64,000 nt of DNA from Pontederia crassipes. Taxonomy: Eukaryota; Streptophyta; Magnoliopsida; Commelinales; Pontederiaceae. The notes under the pieces are model-generated. The model was not told the origin of the DNA. It did not search any database and saw only the letters and a list, made by a program, of their open reading frames with translations. Made by a program: the position numbers and the translations under genes. Location: positions 1,426,001-1,490,000 of the forward strand of contig JAUKPH010000018.1 of the NCBI GenBank assembly GCA_030549335.1, read 5' to 3'. This document shows positions 13,101-25,100 of this stretch, piece after piece; within the stretch, counting starts at the first letter, position 1, and each line of letters opens with the position of its first letter.

Positions 13101-16100
13101 TATCAACTATGTATTTGGAGTCCGTCCACTCCATGTGTACTATTTCTATGAAGGCTTGTCCTCTCAAATTGAAAAATTATTAATAGTGCTTGTGTTTAAG
13201 ATTCTTGCATTTTAACTACTAATAATATCTATCTTATTTCATTTCCATATTCAGTTGAGCTGGTGAGAGGAAATAGTGCTAACATACCAGAGGCCGGTGA
13301 TCTTGCCATGACATATTGTTGAACTAACATTAGGATTTTTTTGGCCTGAATTGACTGAAGGAGAACTAAGATCCATTGAAGTACTTAGACATGATTGGAT
13401 TATCAAGAAACATTGATAAATACATGAAACCTACAAGATGTCTATAATTGGTGATGCCAAATATTAGTGGACACCCCTCAAAAAAAAATATTAGTGGACA
13501 TAATTCCTGAAGTATAAAAGTTTTCATGACACCGCATTATCATCTTTTCCTCTAAATTGAAAATCTCAAGATCAGATAACTGAAGGGAATGTTTTGAAAA
13601 GTATAAACCGATGGGCAATGTTGAGTCTACATCTGTTGTCAACTGTCTTTAGAGAAGGCATTCAAATAAGGATCACAAAGCAGATAGAAAACACAAATGG
13701 ACTTTGATTATGTAAGAATTCACAATGGTAATTAAACCCATACCATCATTAAGAGAATTCTCTGACAGAAGAACAAGAATGCTCAATAGAAAATAGAAAA
13801 ATCGAAAAGGAGAAACTTGCATAGGATATTTGAAAGAGGTAATACATCTAGAACAAGTGCATACTAATCTCAAAACTCAAACTGGAAGTCAACAATTAGA
13901 AAATTATCCATTCTCCACTAGTTTCTCCCAGCAATCCTAAGTATAAGTAGCCTAGCAGTTAAAGGATCATTTTTTGTAGCATACACATCTTTAAAGGAAA
14001 GTTCATGTCCTGAAATTGCATTTAAATAAGAAAGGAGTTGTGCAGAAAGACTTATTTTCTCCCAAAAAGCAAAAGAAAAAGAAAGGCTTAGTCCTTCATA
14101 ACATACATTCATCATATGGTATGAAGATTACCAACAGATACAAAACGAAAGGTTAGGAGAATAACCTGTTCCTCCAGTGCAAGAAACTGACTCTCCTTCT
14201 CTCTAATATGTTCTTGCAGGTCATGGATTTGTTTAAGATGCTGTCCTCTTTCAGCTTCAGCATTATCACGTTCTCTTCTGCAAAACGTGATAAGGAGATA
14301 AGTAACCAGTAGAAATTTTCAAGACATCCCTCTGAAAAAAATGGTAAAGAAAAGAAAATCACTTGTCTTCACGTTGGCATGCAGCAAAGAAATCAGGACT
14401 TCATTCGCCAATAATGATAAAACCATTCTCTCTCAAAAAAAGAATAATAATGAAACCATTAGAATGACACTAATATAAGAAATTATGACTACAGGAGGAA
14501 AGGCAAATGCAATCTCTGTTGTCGGGAAAATTATGTATGATTAATGCATTGGGCTATAGCATATGTGACGCTGCGGGGGATTGTAAAGTGGAGGAGACGA
14601 CAACTTTCAGACGAATCCCGAAAGAGGTTGATAATTCAAAGCACCATCAATAGCTTGATAATCTCGTAATCCAACAACAACAACAACAAAGCCTTATCCC
14701 ACTAGGTGGGGTCGGCTACATGGATCATACGACGTCATTCCGCTCTATTAGTAACCAAATCTTTCGGTATATTATTCACCAATAGATCTTGCTCTATTAG
14801 TTCGCCAAGTGTCCGCCTTGGCCTCCCTCTCCCTCTTTTAATCGGACTCCAGATTATTTGATCTACTCTTCTTACTGGCGCATCTAATGGTCTTCTCTGA
14901 CATGACCAAACCATCTCAAACGATTCTCTACCATTTTCTTACTAATAGGAGCCACTCCGACTCGTTCACGTATATGGTCATTCCTAATCTTATCTAATCT
15001 TGTATGACCACACATCCATCTCAACATCCTCATTTCGGCTACCCCCACTTTACGTTCATGTTGTCCCTTCATAGCCCAACATTCACTACCATATAACACT
15101 GCTGGCCTTATAGCAGTACGATAGAATTTTCCTTTAACTTTATTGGGTACTTTTCTATCACAAAGAACTCTAGTGGTTTTCCTCCACTTACACCAACCAG
15201 CTTGAATTCTATGATTAACATCGTCATCAATCTCACCATTTTGTCTTACAATTGATCCTAAATATTTAAACTTTGTCACTTGAGGAATTATATCCTCCCC
15301 TAGCCTAACTTTCAAATCGTCTCTAAGTTGTTTATTTGTGAAATTGCTATGCATATATTCTGTTTTATTCCTACTTAAACGAAAACCCTTTGACTCCAAA
15401 TTTCTCCATATTTCCAATTTTGTATTAATCTCTTCTCTTGAATCCGCTAAAAGCACTATATCATCCGCAAATAGCATGCACTTAGGTACCTCCTCTGTGA
15501 TACTCTCGGTTATAGCATCGATAACTAAGTTAAATAGATACGGGCTTAAAGCTGATCCTTGATATAGGCCAATTCCTATAGGAAATTCATTTGTCTCACC
15601 TCCGGGTGTCCTAACCCTAGTCAATGCCCCATCGTACATATCTTGTATTACCTTAATGTAGGCAACACTCACCCTCTTCAATCGGTATACCATCCGGTCC
15701 AACGGCTTTACCATTCTCCATTTTCTTAAGAGCTTCGCTAGCCTCTGAGACTCTAATTCTACGATAAAATGACCTATTAAGCTCACATTCGCTAACTGTC
15801 AAGTCCTCCAAATCACAACGGGAACCTTCACATCCATCATTAAATAGCTTATAGAAATACTCTTCCCATCTGTTCTTAATATCTCCTTCAGTAACTAAAA
15901 CCTTGCCAACTTCATTTTTTATGCATCTTACTTGATCCAAATCTCTCGACTCCTTCTCTTTATTCCTTGCAATCTTGTAAATCCTTTGATAATCTCGGAA
16001 TCCACCGAAAAATAAAACCACAGGTTTATGGAATAATTGGATAATGATTGAACATCAATAACAAAAGATAACAATACTAACTAATAGATTCTAACTAATC

Positions 16101-19100
16101 TAAAAAGAGAAATATAACAACAATAACTACTAAAATATTATCTTATTTCTCCTACATCAATATGTTTATAAAAAAAAGATAATAAAGAATTATTCTTAGC
16201 ATAAAGAACCTCACTACGCATTAGTTACCATTTTCTGGCAATAAACTGTTTGTAAATATAATGTCAAATCGTGGACATCATGTTGACATTGACTAGTCAA
16301 CCATGCACATTGCAGATGGAGAGTCAGCTTCAGAGTTGTTTGGAAGCATGTCTAAAATTCTATTCTGACATAATTTGAGAGTGAAAACGAAGACTGTGAA
16401 TAAAAATATATTATATAAAATAATGTCTCATGAGTCAAGACCTGTATGTTACCTTATAGTTGAAAGTTTTTTCAGAAAAAAAATGAAAATGGACTAAATA
16501 TCAAAGATTGGAGAAATCACATGAAAATTTGAATTTAAGAAATTACTAATGCCATTAGTTATCGAAATACATCTCTCAAAGGAAAATTATTAAATTCCAC
16601 CAAAGCATTCATTAAATGGAAAATGCTAGATCTGCAGAGGAGACATGATCATTTATGATATAAAAACAGAGAAATTATTAAGAAATTACTTTCGAGAAAG
16701 CATGTTAATAATGCCTTGAATCCTACCCACCCAAAACACTCCGAAGTAAAAGGCACCCTCTCACTAGGGGGTCTTGCCAAAATACTACAGGGTATTCTGT
16801 ATGTGATTCGGAATTAATTTATTTCCTTATCACGATATAGGTGTCCCAATCGGTATGAAATTTCTATCATTCCTATATAAACTCCCTAGGAGTCCGAACA
16901 GAAAGTAATTTGAATTGTAATCTTCTTCCGTTCTCATCTAATAAAATTCTGTGTCGCCTTAAATTTCTCAGTTTGTTCTTCAACAACAACAACAACAACA
17001 ACAAAGCCTTCTCCCACTAGGTGGGGTCGGCTACATGGATCATACGACGCCATTCGTTGATCCATGTTCATGTGATTCGACAAAACAAACACTACCTATT
17101 GACAAAACACTACAACCGAAACCGACTGTTCTATGATGTAAAAGAGTATCATACCTGAAAGTAGCTAGTTCTTTGTTTTGTTCCCTAAGAAGGTCCTCTT
17201 TTGCCCATGCCTACATAAAAATGACATATCATATGCAATTTTGATGCCAAAATCAAAATGCCAAGCCAAAAATAATTGAATATAAAAGTTAAAACGAACT
17301 GTTTCACTATCAATCTTCAGAACATGTAGCTCCCTATCCTTGTCTTCCAATTTCATCCTGAGATCTCGAATGTGCTTTTCCCTTTCTCCCAATTGATCCT
17401 GTCCAATCAATAGAAGTGTTATAGAATCACAAAAAACAATTGAACTGGGCAATCTAATACCATAAGTGCTGCAAGCAGAAGTGCCAATAAAGGAGAAAAT
17501 AACACCACCACCAATGTTGTCAAACTCGTAAATCGGAGGCAACATGGAAAGCCTGGGTAAACGCGTAAAAAGTGAGATCGTAGCACGACTCGTCCGATTC
17601 TACCGAAATCATATTTTCAATTAAACTAATATTGATTCTGCTTAGAACCTAATTTACCTATAAATTAATTATTCAATATGATTTAGAAAAATCTAATAGT
17701 AATTAATGATTAAGCATCTATGATTTAATAAGTCATAATAATTAATTTAAAAAGTTATAATAATTAATAAATTAATACATTTACATGAAAGAGCAGAAAA
17801 TAAAAAAATAAAAAAGCATGAAAAAATATGAACCAAAAATAAAATAAAGAGACTGCATTCTCTCTCCTCCATAGGATTACACGAGTCTTTTCTTGCTGTC
17901 AAATCAGAAAAAAGGAGACTATCTCCTCTGCTCCCACAGAGTCTTTTGCAAACCCAAAAATTAAAAGACTACCGAGCACAGAAAAAAAAGGATAAAGGCT
18001 GCAGGAGAAGAGGAGAGGGAAGATGGAGAGAGGAGGGAGAAGGAGCATGAGAGGGGCGAACAAATGCTGGCGCTGGCGAGCAGCGGCATGCGCCGAAGAG
18101 CAACGGCGAGCAGCAGCGTCGAACAACACCGGCAGCGACCAGCAGCGGCGGCGAGCAGCAGCAATGGCGGCAAACAGCACCGGCAGCGCACAGCAGCAGC
18201 GACGAACAGCAGGCGGCAAACAACACCGGCAATGAACAGCATGGCGGCGAACAGCAACTTGGTTTTGGGACTTAACTGATTAGGGCATCAGGTGAGTCAC
18301 AAAAAAAGTTTCGAGTGGACTCGGCAGGACGCCGTTTCTACCGATTTTACGAGCCAGCACGCGATTCTATCGCGTGCTGGATGAAAACGATTTTTCTTCC
18401 GAGTCAACTCGTTTTTCTTGGATGACATCGTAAAATCGTCCGATTTCACGAGTTTAATCGTGATTTTGACAACATTGACCACCACGACCTGGTAGAGAAA
18501 ACGAAAGTGAAAACAGGTTTATCATATTTCATAGGTTTTTTTTCATTTAGAGGAATTGTACGCCATTATTGGGTGACTTTTTTTGGAAAGAAATAGTTAA
18601 CAAAAGAATTACAATATAACTAGTTTCCCCAAAGCATAGCACTAAACTCTGAAACATTGAAAACGGAGGTGCCAATTAGTACTATCCAGTAGTCACATGA
18701 AATATTCACAGCATTAAATTAACATGAATGAAATCATCCTTCTCAGAAGAAAAAAAATGAAATCATAGCAGCCGATTTTGGAGGATATTTCAGGATAGAA
18801 TGGACCATGAAACATTACCAAAGACGAAAATACAACAAAGATAATGGAAGAATGGCGGGGTTCAAAAGAATTAAAACAGGAAATCCATGATTCTACACAA
18901 GGAGAACTAAGTGAAATACATCTGGTAAACACAATGAATGGTACAATCATGGTTAGCCTATGACATCACAATGAGTTTGAAATAAGAATGACAAAACATG
19001 GGGTAAATTACACGAATGGTCCCCCAACTTTGAGTCGATTTCCAACTGGTCCCCCAACTTCAATTTATAACCAGAACGTCCATCATCTTTTATTTTCTTG

Positions 19101-22100
19101 CACGATTAGTCCTCTTGACTAGTGATAGTGGATTTTTTTATTGCCTTGTATACGTGGCCGACACGTCAGTCGTTTTTCTCTCATCCACGTCATTTAACGC
19201 TCCAAACCAGATAAATTACACGGATCGTCCCCCAACTTTGAATCGATTTCTAAATAGTCCTCCAACTTTGATATTATTGCACGATTCATCCACTTGACCG
19301 GTAAGAAACAGTCTCCCGATTATCTTGTGATGTGACATAATAAAATATAATAAAAAAATTTAACTAGCTATAAAAATTTAAGGACGCGGACAAGTTGGCA
19401 GAGGGAGAGTGTCGCCCCCCCCCCCCCTCTAAGCTCTCCTTTTGGCGAGTTGGCATAGGGAGCGCCGACTCCCCTCTCCAAGCTCGTCCACGAGCGAGCT
19501 TCGCACAAGGGCGCCAACATCCCCTCGCGAGCTCGTCGACAACCCTAAACGATTCAAAGTTGAGAGACTAAAAAAATAAAAATGATAGGAGCACCGACGA
19601 ACTCGCGAGGGGGCGTTAGCGCCCCCTGTGCGAAACTCGCCATTGGGCGAGCTTGGAGAGGGGGGCCGGCGCCCCCTATGCCAGCTCGCCAAAGGGCGCT
19701 CCTCTGTCAGCTCGTTCGCGCCCTAAAATTTTTATAATATTTTTTATTGTGTGATGCCAGCTAGTTAAAAATTTTTATTATGTTTTATTATGCCACGTCG
19801 CAACATAATTGGGAGACTGTTTCTTACCGTCAAGTGGATGAATCATGCAATAATATCAAAGTCGGGGGACTATTTAGAAATCAATTCAAAGTTGGGGGAT
19901 GATCCGTATAATTTACCTGGTTTGGAGCGTTAAATGACGTAAATGACTTAAATGACGTGGATGAGAGAGAAACTGTTGACGTGTCGGCCACGTATGCAAA
20001 GCAACCGAAAAACCCACTATCACCGGTCAAGAGGACTAATCGTGCAAGAAAATAAAAGATGAAGGACGTTATGGTTATAAATTGAAGTTGGAGGACCAGT
20101 TGAAAATCGACTCAAAGTTGGAGGGACCATTCGTGTAATTTACCCCAAAACATGACAAACCAGAAATAATATGTACAGTTTATATCCAAACAAATGTGAT
20201 CCTTATATTATAATATATCCAAATGAAAATCGTGACATGAAATGTTCGAGGCCTTGGAGATAGGACCAGAAAGGCAACATTAGGCAGCTACCTGCTGTCT
20301 TGGGCGATTGATGTAGTCTTGTTACAAGAAACTAAACTAGACTTCACTCATCACCATGTCTGGCATCAAATTGGGGCTCAACACTGACAGGGTTTTCGGC
20401 GCTGAATTCTGTTGGAAGAGCATGTGGATGCATTGTCGGATAGTGAGATGATCACTTCAAACTGGTAGATGAAGTCAAAGGAACCTTTTCAATTTCTGTC
20501 CTCCTATCTCGGCAATTGGACGGAAGTCAAATAATCCTTTCATGCATATACGGACCATCCTCACACTCCCACCAATTGGAGTTGTGGAACGAGTTTCGCC
20601 AAATGAGAAACTTTCTAGACATACCATGGCTGAGGGAGGTGACCACAATGTTACATTGGAGTTGGAAGATAGACCCACACAAAGAAGAGATCGTGATCAT
20701 GGGACTGAGGTCTTTCGGGATTTCATCAATGAGCATGGTTTCATTGACTTTCCAACACCAAATTGCATATTTACATGGAGAAGGACAGCATCGTCAAATG
20801 CAAGATCCAAGCTAGACCGATTTCTAGGGTCAGTGGAGATTGCAGAAGCCTTTCCATTAGCTGGAGTTACAGCTTTAGAAAGGCCTTTCTCTGACCATAC
20901 TCCACTACTTTGGCAAACAAATGAGGCGAGAGGTTACAGATTATATTTCAAATTTGAGAAAGCTTGGCTCCAAGAAGACGAATTTCGGTCAAAAATAGAG
21001 AAATGGTGAAGTACCCCGGAAGCCAATTCAGACACTCGGACTCTAGCTTGCAGACTTGAAAAACTACGATCGTCGCTACAAGAGTATAAGAAGCAACTCA
21101 AGGAAACTCGAGCTAACAAAGAAACGGACGCCTTAATCAAGATTCAAGCATTGGATTGCCTGGAGAACAGTAGAGAATTGTCTATGGCAGAGAGAGAGGA
21201 TAGGAAAATGCTTTAAAATGTGGTGCTACAGGAGGACTACAAAACTAAAATCCAATGGCGACAACGATCATGACAAGATGTCTGAAAGAAGGTGATTCAA
21301 ACATGCGTTTCTTCCATATGTTGCTAATGGATGACGTAGATCTAATCACATCGATCGGATTAGAGTTGGTGATGTGGAGTACGTTGGGAGGGAGCAAGTA
21401 GGGACAATTATAGTAGAACATTTTCGAGGCTTCACACGTCGTCGACCGCCTGGGGACTGGATTTGGAAAGATCGAGACTTGCCACAGGTGTCCGAGGAAC
21501 AAGCGACCCAGCTGGTCCGGACTTTCACTGATGCAGAAATTCTTCGGGCATTGAGAGACTTGAATGGCGAAGGTGCTCCTGGACCAGATGGTTTCATTTT
21601 TTTTTCTTTAAGGAATTCTAGCATGTGGTTGGACCGGATGTGGTGGCTGCTATTCAAGAATTTGCTGGTGGAAACTTCAGCTTCAAAAAATTGTATAAAT
21701 TTTTCCTCTTCCTCATTCCAAAGAAGTCTGCATCAGAAAGAGTAGAGGATTTCAGACCATAGCACTATCTAACGCTATCTATCTTCTTGTGGCCAGGGTT
21801 CTAGCGAATAGGTTGCATGCAGTGCTAGGCTCTCTCGCGCATCCTGTTCATTTATTTCTGGCAGATCCACCATGGAGAGTTTCTCCATGGCCTCAAAAGT
21901 TATATCTTTTTGGAGACACAAAGAAATGTGGCTTTTTATGGAAGGTTGACTTCTCCAAGGCGTATGACACTCTAGATTGGTCTTTCTTGTGGAGTTCCCT
22001 TCGACGTCGTGGCTTTCCGATGACTTGGATTTCTTGGATGAAAAGATATGTTTGCACAGTTTCCTTCTCAACTCTCATCAATGGTGGCCCTATGGGTGGT

Positions 22101-25100
22101 TGGATACAACCCAGCGTGGAGTCAGGCAAGGATGCCCTTTGGCCCCAATGCTTTCTATATTGGCAACTGATGCATTGGCTAGATGTGCTATTTCAGCATG
22201 CGAGGCTGGCATTATTTCTAATTTTTCCCCAGATCCAAATCAAGGCACTATGATTCCTCTGCTACAATATGCGGATGTAGGGCTGGACACGAGCTAGGCC
22301 GAACTAGACTTCCACTTAAATAGGCCAAGCCTGTTGCAAAGTAGAAGTATTTAAGCCTGGCCTATAACCTGTAACAAGTCATGAATATAAATTTAGTCTG
22401 GCTTGTTTGATTAACTTCTAATGCCTGACCTAGCTTATTAGCCTGTTAAGCCAAACATATTTTTTGATGATCTACTAGATTACATATAATAAATCTTATT
22501 TATTAAAGAAACAATAGATATGAACTAAATAAAAGAGACACCACTAATATATTTTTTCTAAACATATAATAAAAATAGTAATATTGAACTCAAAATTGAA
22601 GATTTAAAATATGAAGGATTAAAATATATATATAGTATTAATAAATTTTGGCTTGATAAGCTATAAGGCTAGGCCAATTATTAAGAGGCTAAGTCTCTTT
22701 AAAAAAAATAGGTTTTATTTAATATTTCAGGCTTATTTTGATAATAGGTCGAGCCGAGCTAGGCCAAAAATAGGTCCAGCCACGAGTTGCTCACAAACGG
22801 CTCGACTTATTTCTAGCCCTATGCGGATGACACTATCTTTTTTCATAGAAGGATGTGAGTTGGCAGCGAGAAGAGTCAGTATGCTCATTGATATTTTTGG
22901 AGATTTCTCGGGATTACGCATCAACCATTCAAAGTCATCTTTTGTTCCATTCGGCATGATTAATAACATGGCAGATAGGTGCTCTATGGCATTAATAACA
23001 GCCACATGTGATACCTCTTCCTTACCTCGGCTATCCATTATTATCAAGAGATTGGATCCCCGTGATTGAACAGGTAGAGAAAAGACTAGACTAGAAGGAT
23101 GGACAGCACGACTTCTTTCAAGAGGTGGAAGGCTGGTCCTTGTTAGCGCAGTGCTATCTGCAATTCTTGTTTACTATATGTCTGTTTTTAGAATGCCAAA
23201 TAGGGTTAGAAACCGAATCGATGCTCTACGTCGAAGATTCCTATGGAGTGGAAAAGGGGTTTGTCTAGTGGCTTGGTCAACAGTACGTCGACCAACACTG
23301 GAGGGTGGTCTTGGTATTCGTGACCTTCAAAAAAATGAATGAGGCACTCTTGGCAAAATGGTCATACAAGCTCACGGTACAAACTGAGAATCTCTAGTCA
23401 TCTTTAATGCTTGCATATCATGGACATGTGGATTTATGGAACGCTCAAGCTGATACACCTCATGGTTCATCGACTTTTTGGAGGGCGGTACTATCTGTTA
23501 TTCCAATGACTCGAAGGTTTTTTACATCATCTTTAGGCTCGGGAACTAAATTTCTCTTCTGGGAGGATGTCTGGGCCTCAGAAGAGCCTCTCAAGATGAA
23601 ATTTCCAAGACTGTATGCATTAGCTGAAAATCACCAAGCAACGGTGGCTGATTGCAGGTCGGGATCTATTCTATCCAATGGGGTATGGACACCTAATTTT
23701 CCAAGATCTCTCTCAGATCAATGCATTGAGGATATGCATTGAGGATCTCCTGCTCCTCTTTGAGAGCCTTGAGGGCTTTGCGTTGGATGAGTCCCGGCCA
23801 GGTTCATGGACATGGAATGCTGGTTACTTCTCGGTCAAGCCAGTGTACCAGTTACTCGATAGAGAGAATCAATTGGAAGATAGAAATATGCAAGTTGATT
23901 GCAGTATCTTATGGCAACTAAGGGTTCCTCTCCATATTAATTTTTTGCAATTTTTTGCATAGCTTTAGCCGACCCCACCTAGTGGGATAAGGCTTTGTTG
24001 TTGTTGGTGTTGTTGTTCTTGCATGGCTTTGTAGATGACAACGGCTTCCAACCAAGACATATCTAGCACGATGGGATCGAGAAATGGACGTTACATGCGT
24101 ATTATGTGAGGGTACAGTGGAAGACTTTGATCATTTATTTTTCACATGCCCGATGGCGAAAACAGTGTGGATTAAGGTTGGTCGTCAATGGGTTGATATA
24201 TCTTCGAGTGCATTTTGGAGGTCGTTTAGGAGTGGAGGACGTCAACAACAAAACATCACTGTGTATCTAAACAGCAACGTGCAACACCTCTAGCATATAA
24301 ATGGGGCTATATTTAGGGGGGAACAATGCTATGTGGAGAACATGATGTTAATGGCACATCACATGCGACAGTGGCAAACAAGCAACAAATGAATTTTATT
24401 CAACTTGTGTAACAAACCAATGAACTTGTACATATTAGCCCACAGCAATAAAGTTGGATGATTGCAAACATGGCAATCATCCTTTTCACTTTCAAAAAAC
24501 AACAACTGTGTGACACGAATCAAAGGCATTGTTATACTTGTTGCCTGTATCAAGGTTTTTTTTTCAGAATGCATACAAAGTTTATTTCATTATGCATCCT
24601 CAAACCAATAGAATATAGGAATTCAAGAATATAATATAAATGTTGCAGCAGGAAGTGCCAACAATGTCCAAACACTGCAGAAACAATGTCCAACGACCAG
24701 AACAACTTCAAAGGTTTATGCACCAATGTAAAAGAGACTAATTTACTTTGTGGAGCATCAATGTTCATTTTACTGAGGGAGATGGAAACCTTGAGCTTGG
24801 AAGTGGAAATAGAATGCTCTTTGAGCTGTGCTTCAAGACTATTCTGCATCTCCAAGATCTCCAACCTGGCAATTGCTTGCGCTCTCAGCTCAATCTCCAT
24901 CTGTTGTAACGCTTCTCTCTGCCTGGCGACACCTTGCAGTCTCTGCTGCAATGTATCATCACTCACGCTGCCACCTTCATTAATAGTGATGGAACAATAG
25001 TCCACGTCCAAAGGTTCCATTCCCTCCTGTACCTTAAAATAAAAGAATGCATTACCTCGACAACCAGCACCCCTTATCCAAAAAAGTAAAACATGTAAAA

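Larger units (their letters stand above)
20224..24500 (+). mobile_element. Near full-length L1-type LINE, inactivated
   Basis: The endonuclease begins at 20224; the expected tryptophan of the TWNVRGLGD motif is a TGA stop. The endonuclease C-terminus is visible near 20750-20910 (CIFTWRR, SKLDRFL, FSDHTPLLW). Reverse-transcriptase motifs follow: APGPDGF (21570), KVDFSKAYDTLDWSFL (21945), RQGCPLAPM (22130) and, split by an insertion, YADD near 22270 and 22822. The zf-RVT signature CVLCEGTVEDFDHLFFTC is at about 24095-24150. The 3'-UTR has a GGATGATTGC...GCAATCATCC stem and short A-rich end near 24500. Frameshifts and stops occur throughout. No TSD was resolved. Antisense to the host gene. Confidence 0.85.

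Noticed and set aside
14884..15786. Possible host gene with a 300-residue ORF
   Set aside because: It has reverse-transcriptase motifs (FADD box, GSALSPYLF) and sits between 19-bp target duplications, so it is an RTE LINE.
18023..18279. Overlapping ORFs near 18 kb that could be taken as an alanine-rich gene
   Set aside because: They lie within the hAT-like element and come from a CGGCGAACAGCAG-type array.
24747..24789. Alternative donor CACAAA/GTAAAT extending the third coding exon of the coiled-coil gene to 24747
   Set aside because: It would leave phase 1 and shift the following exon out of frame; the donor after 24790 joins the coiled coil in frame.
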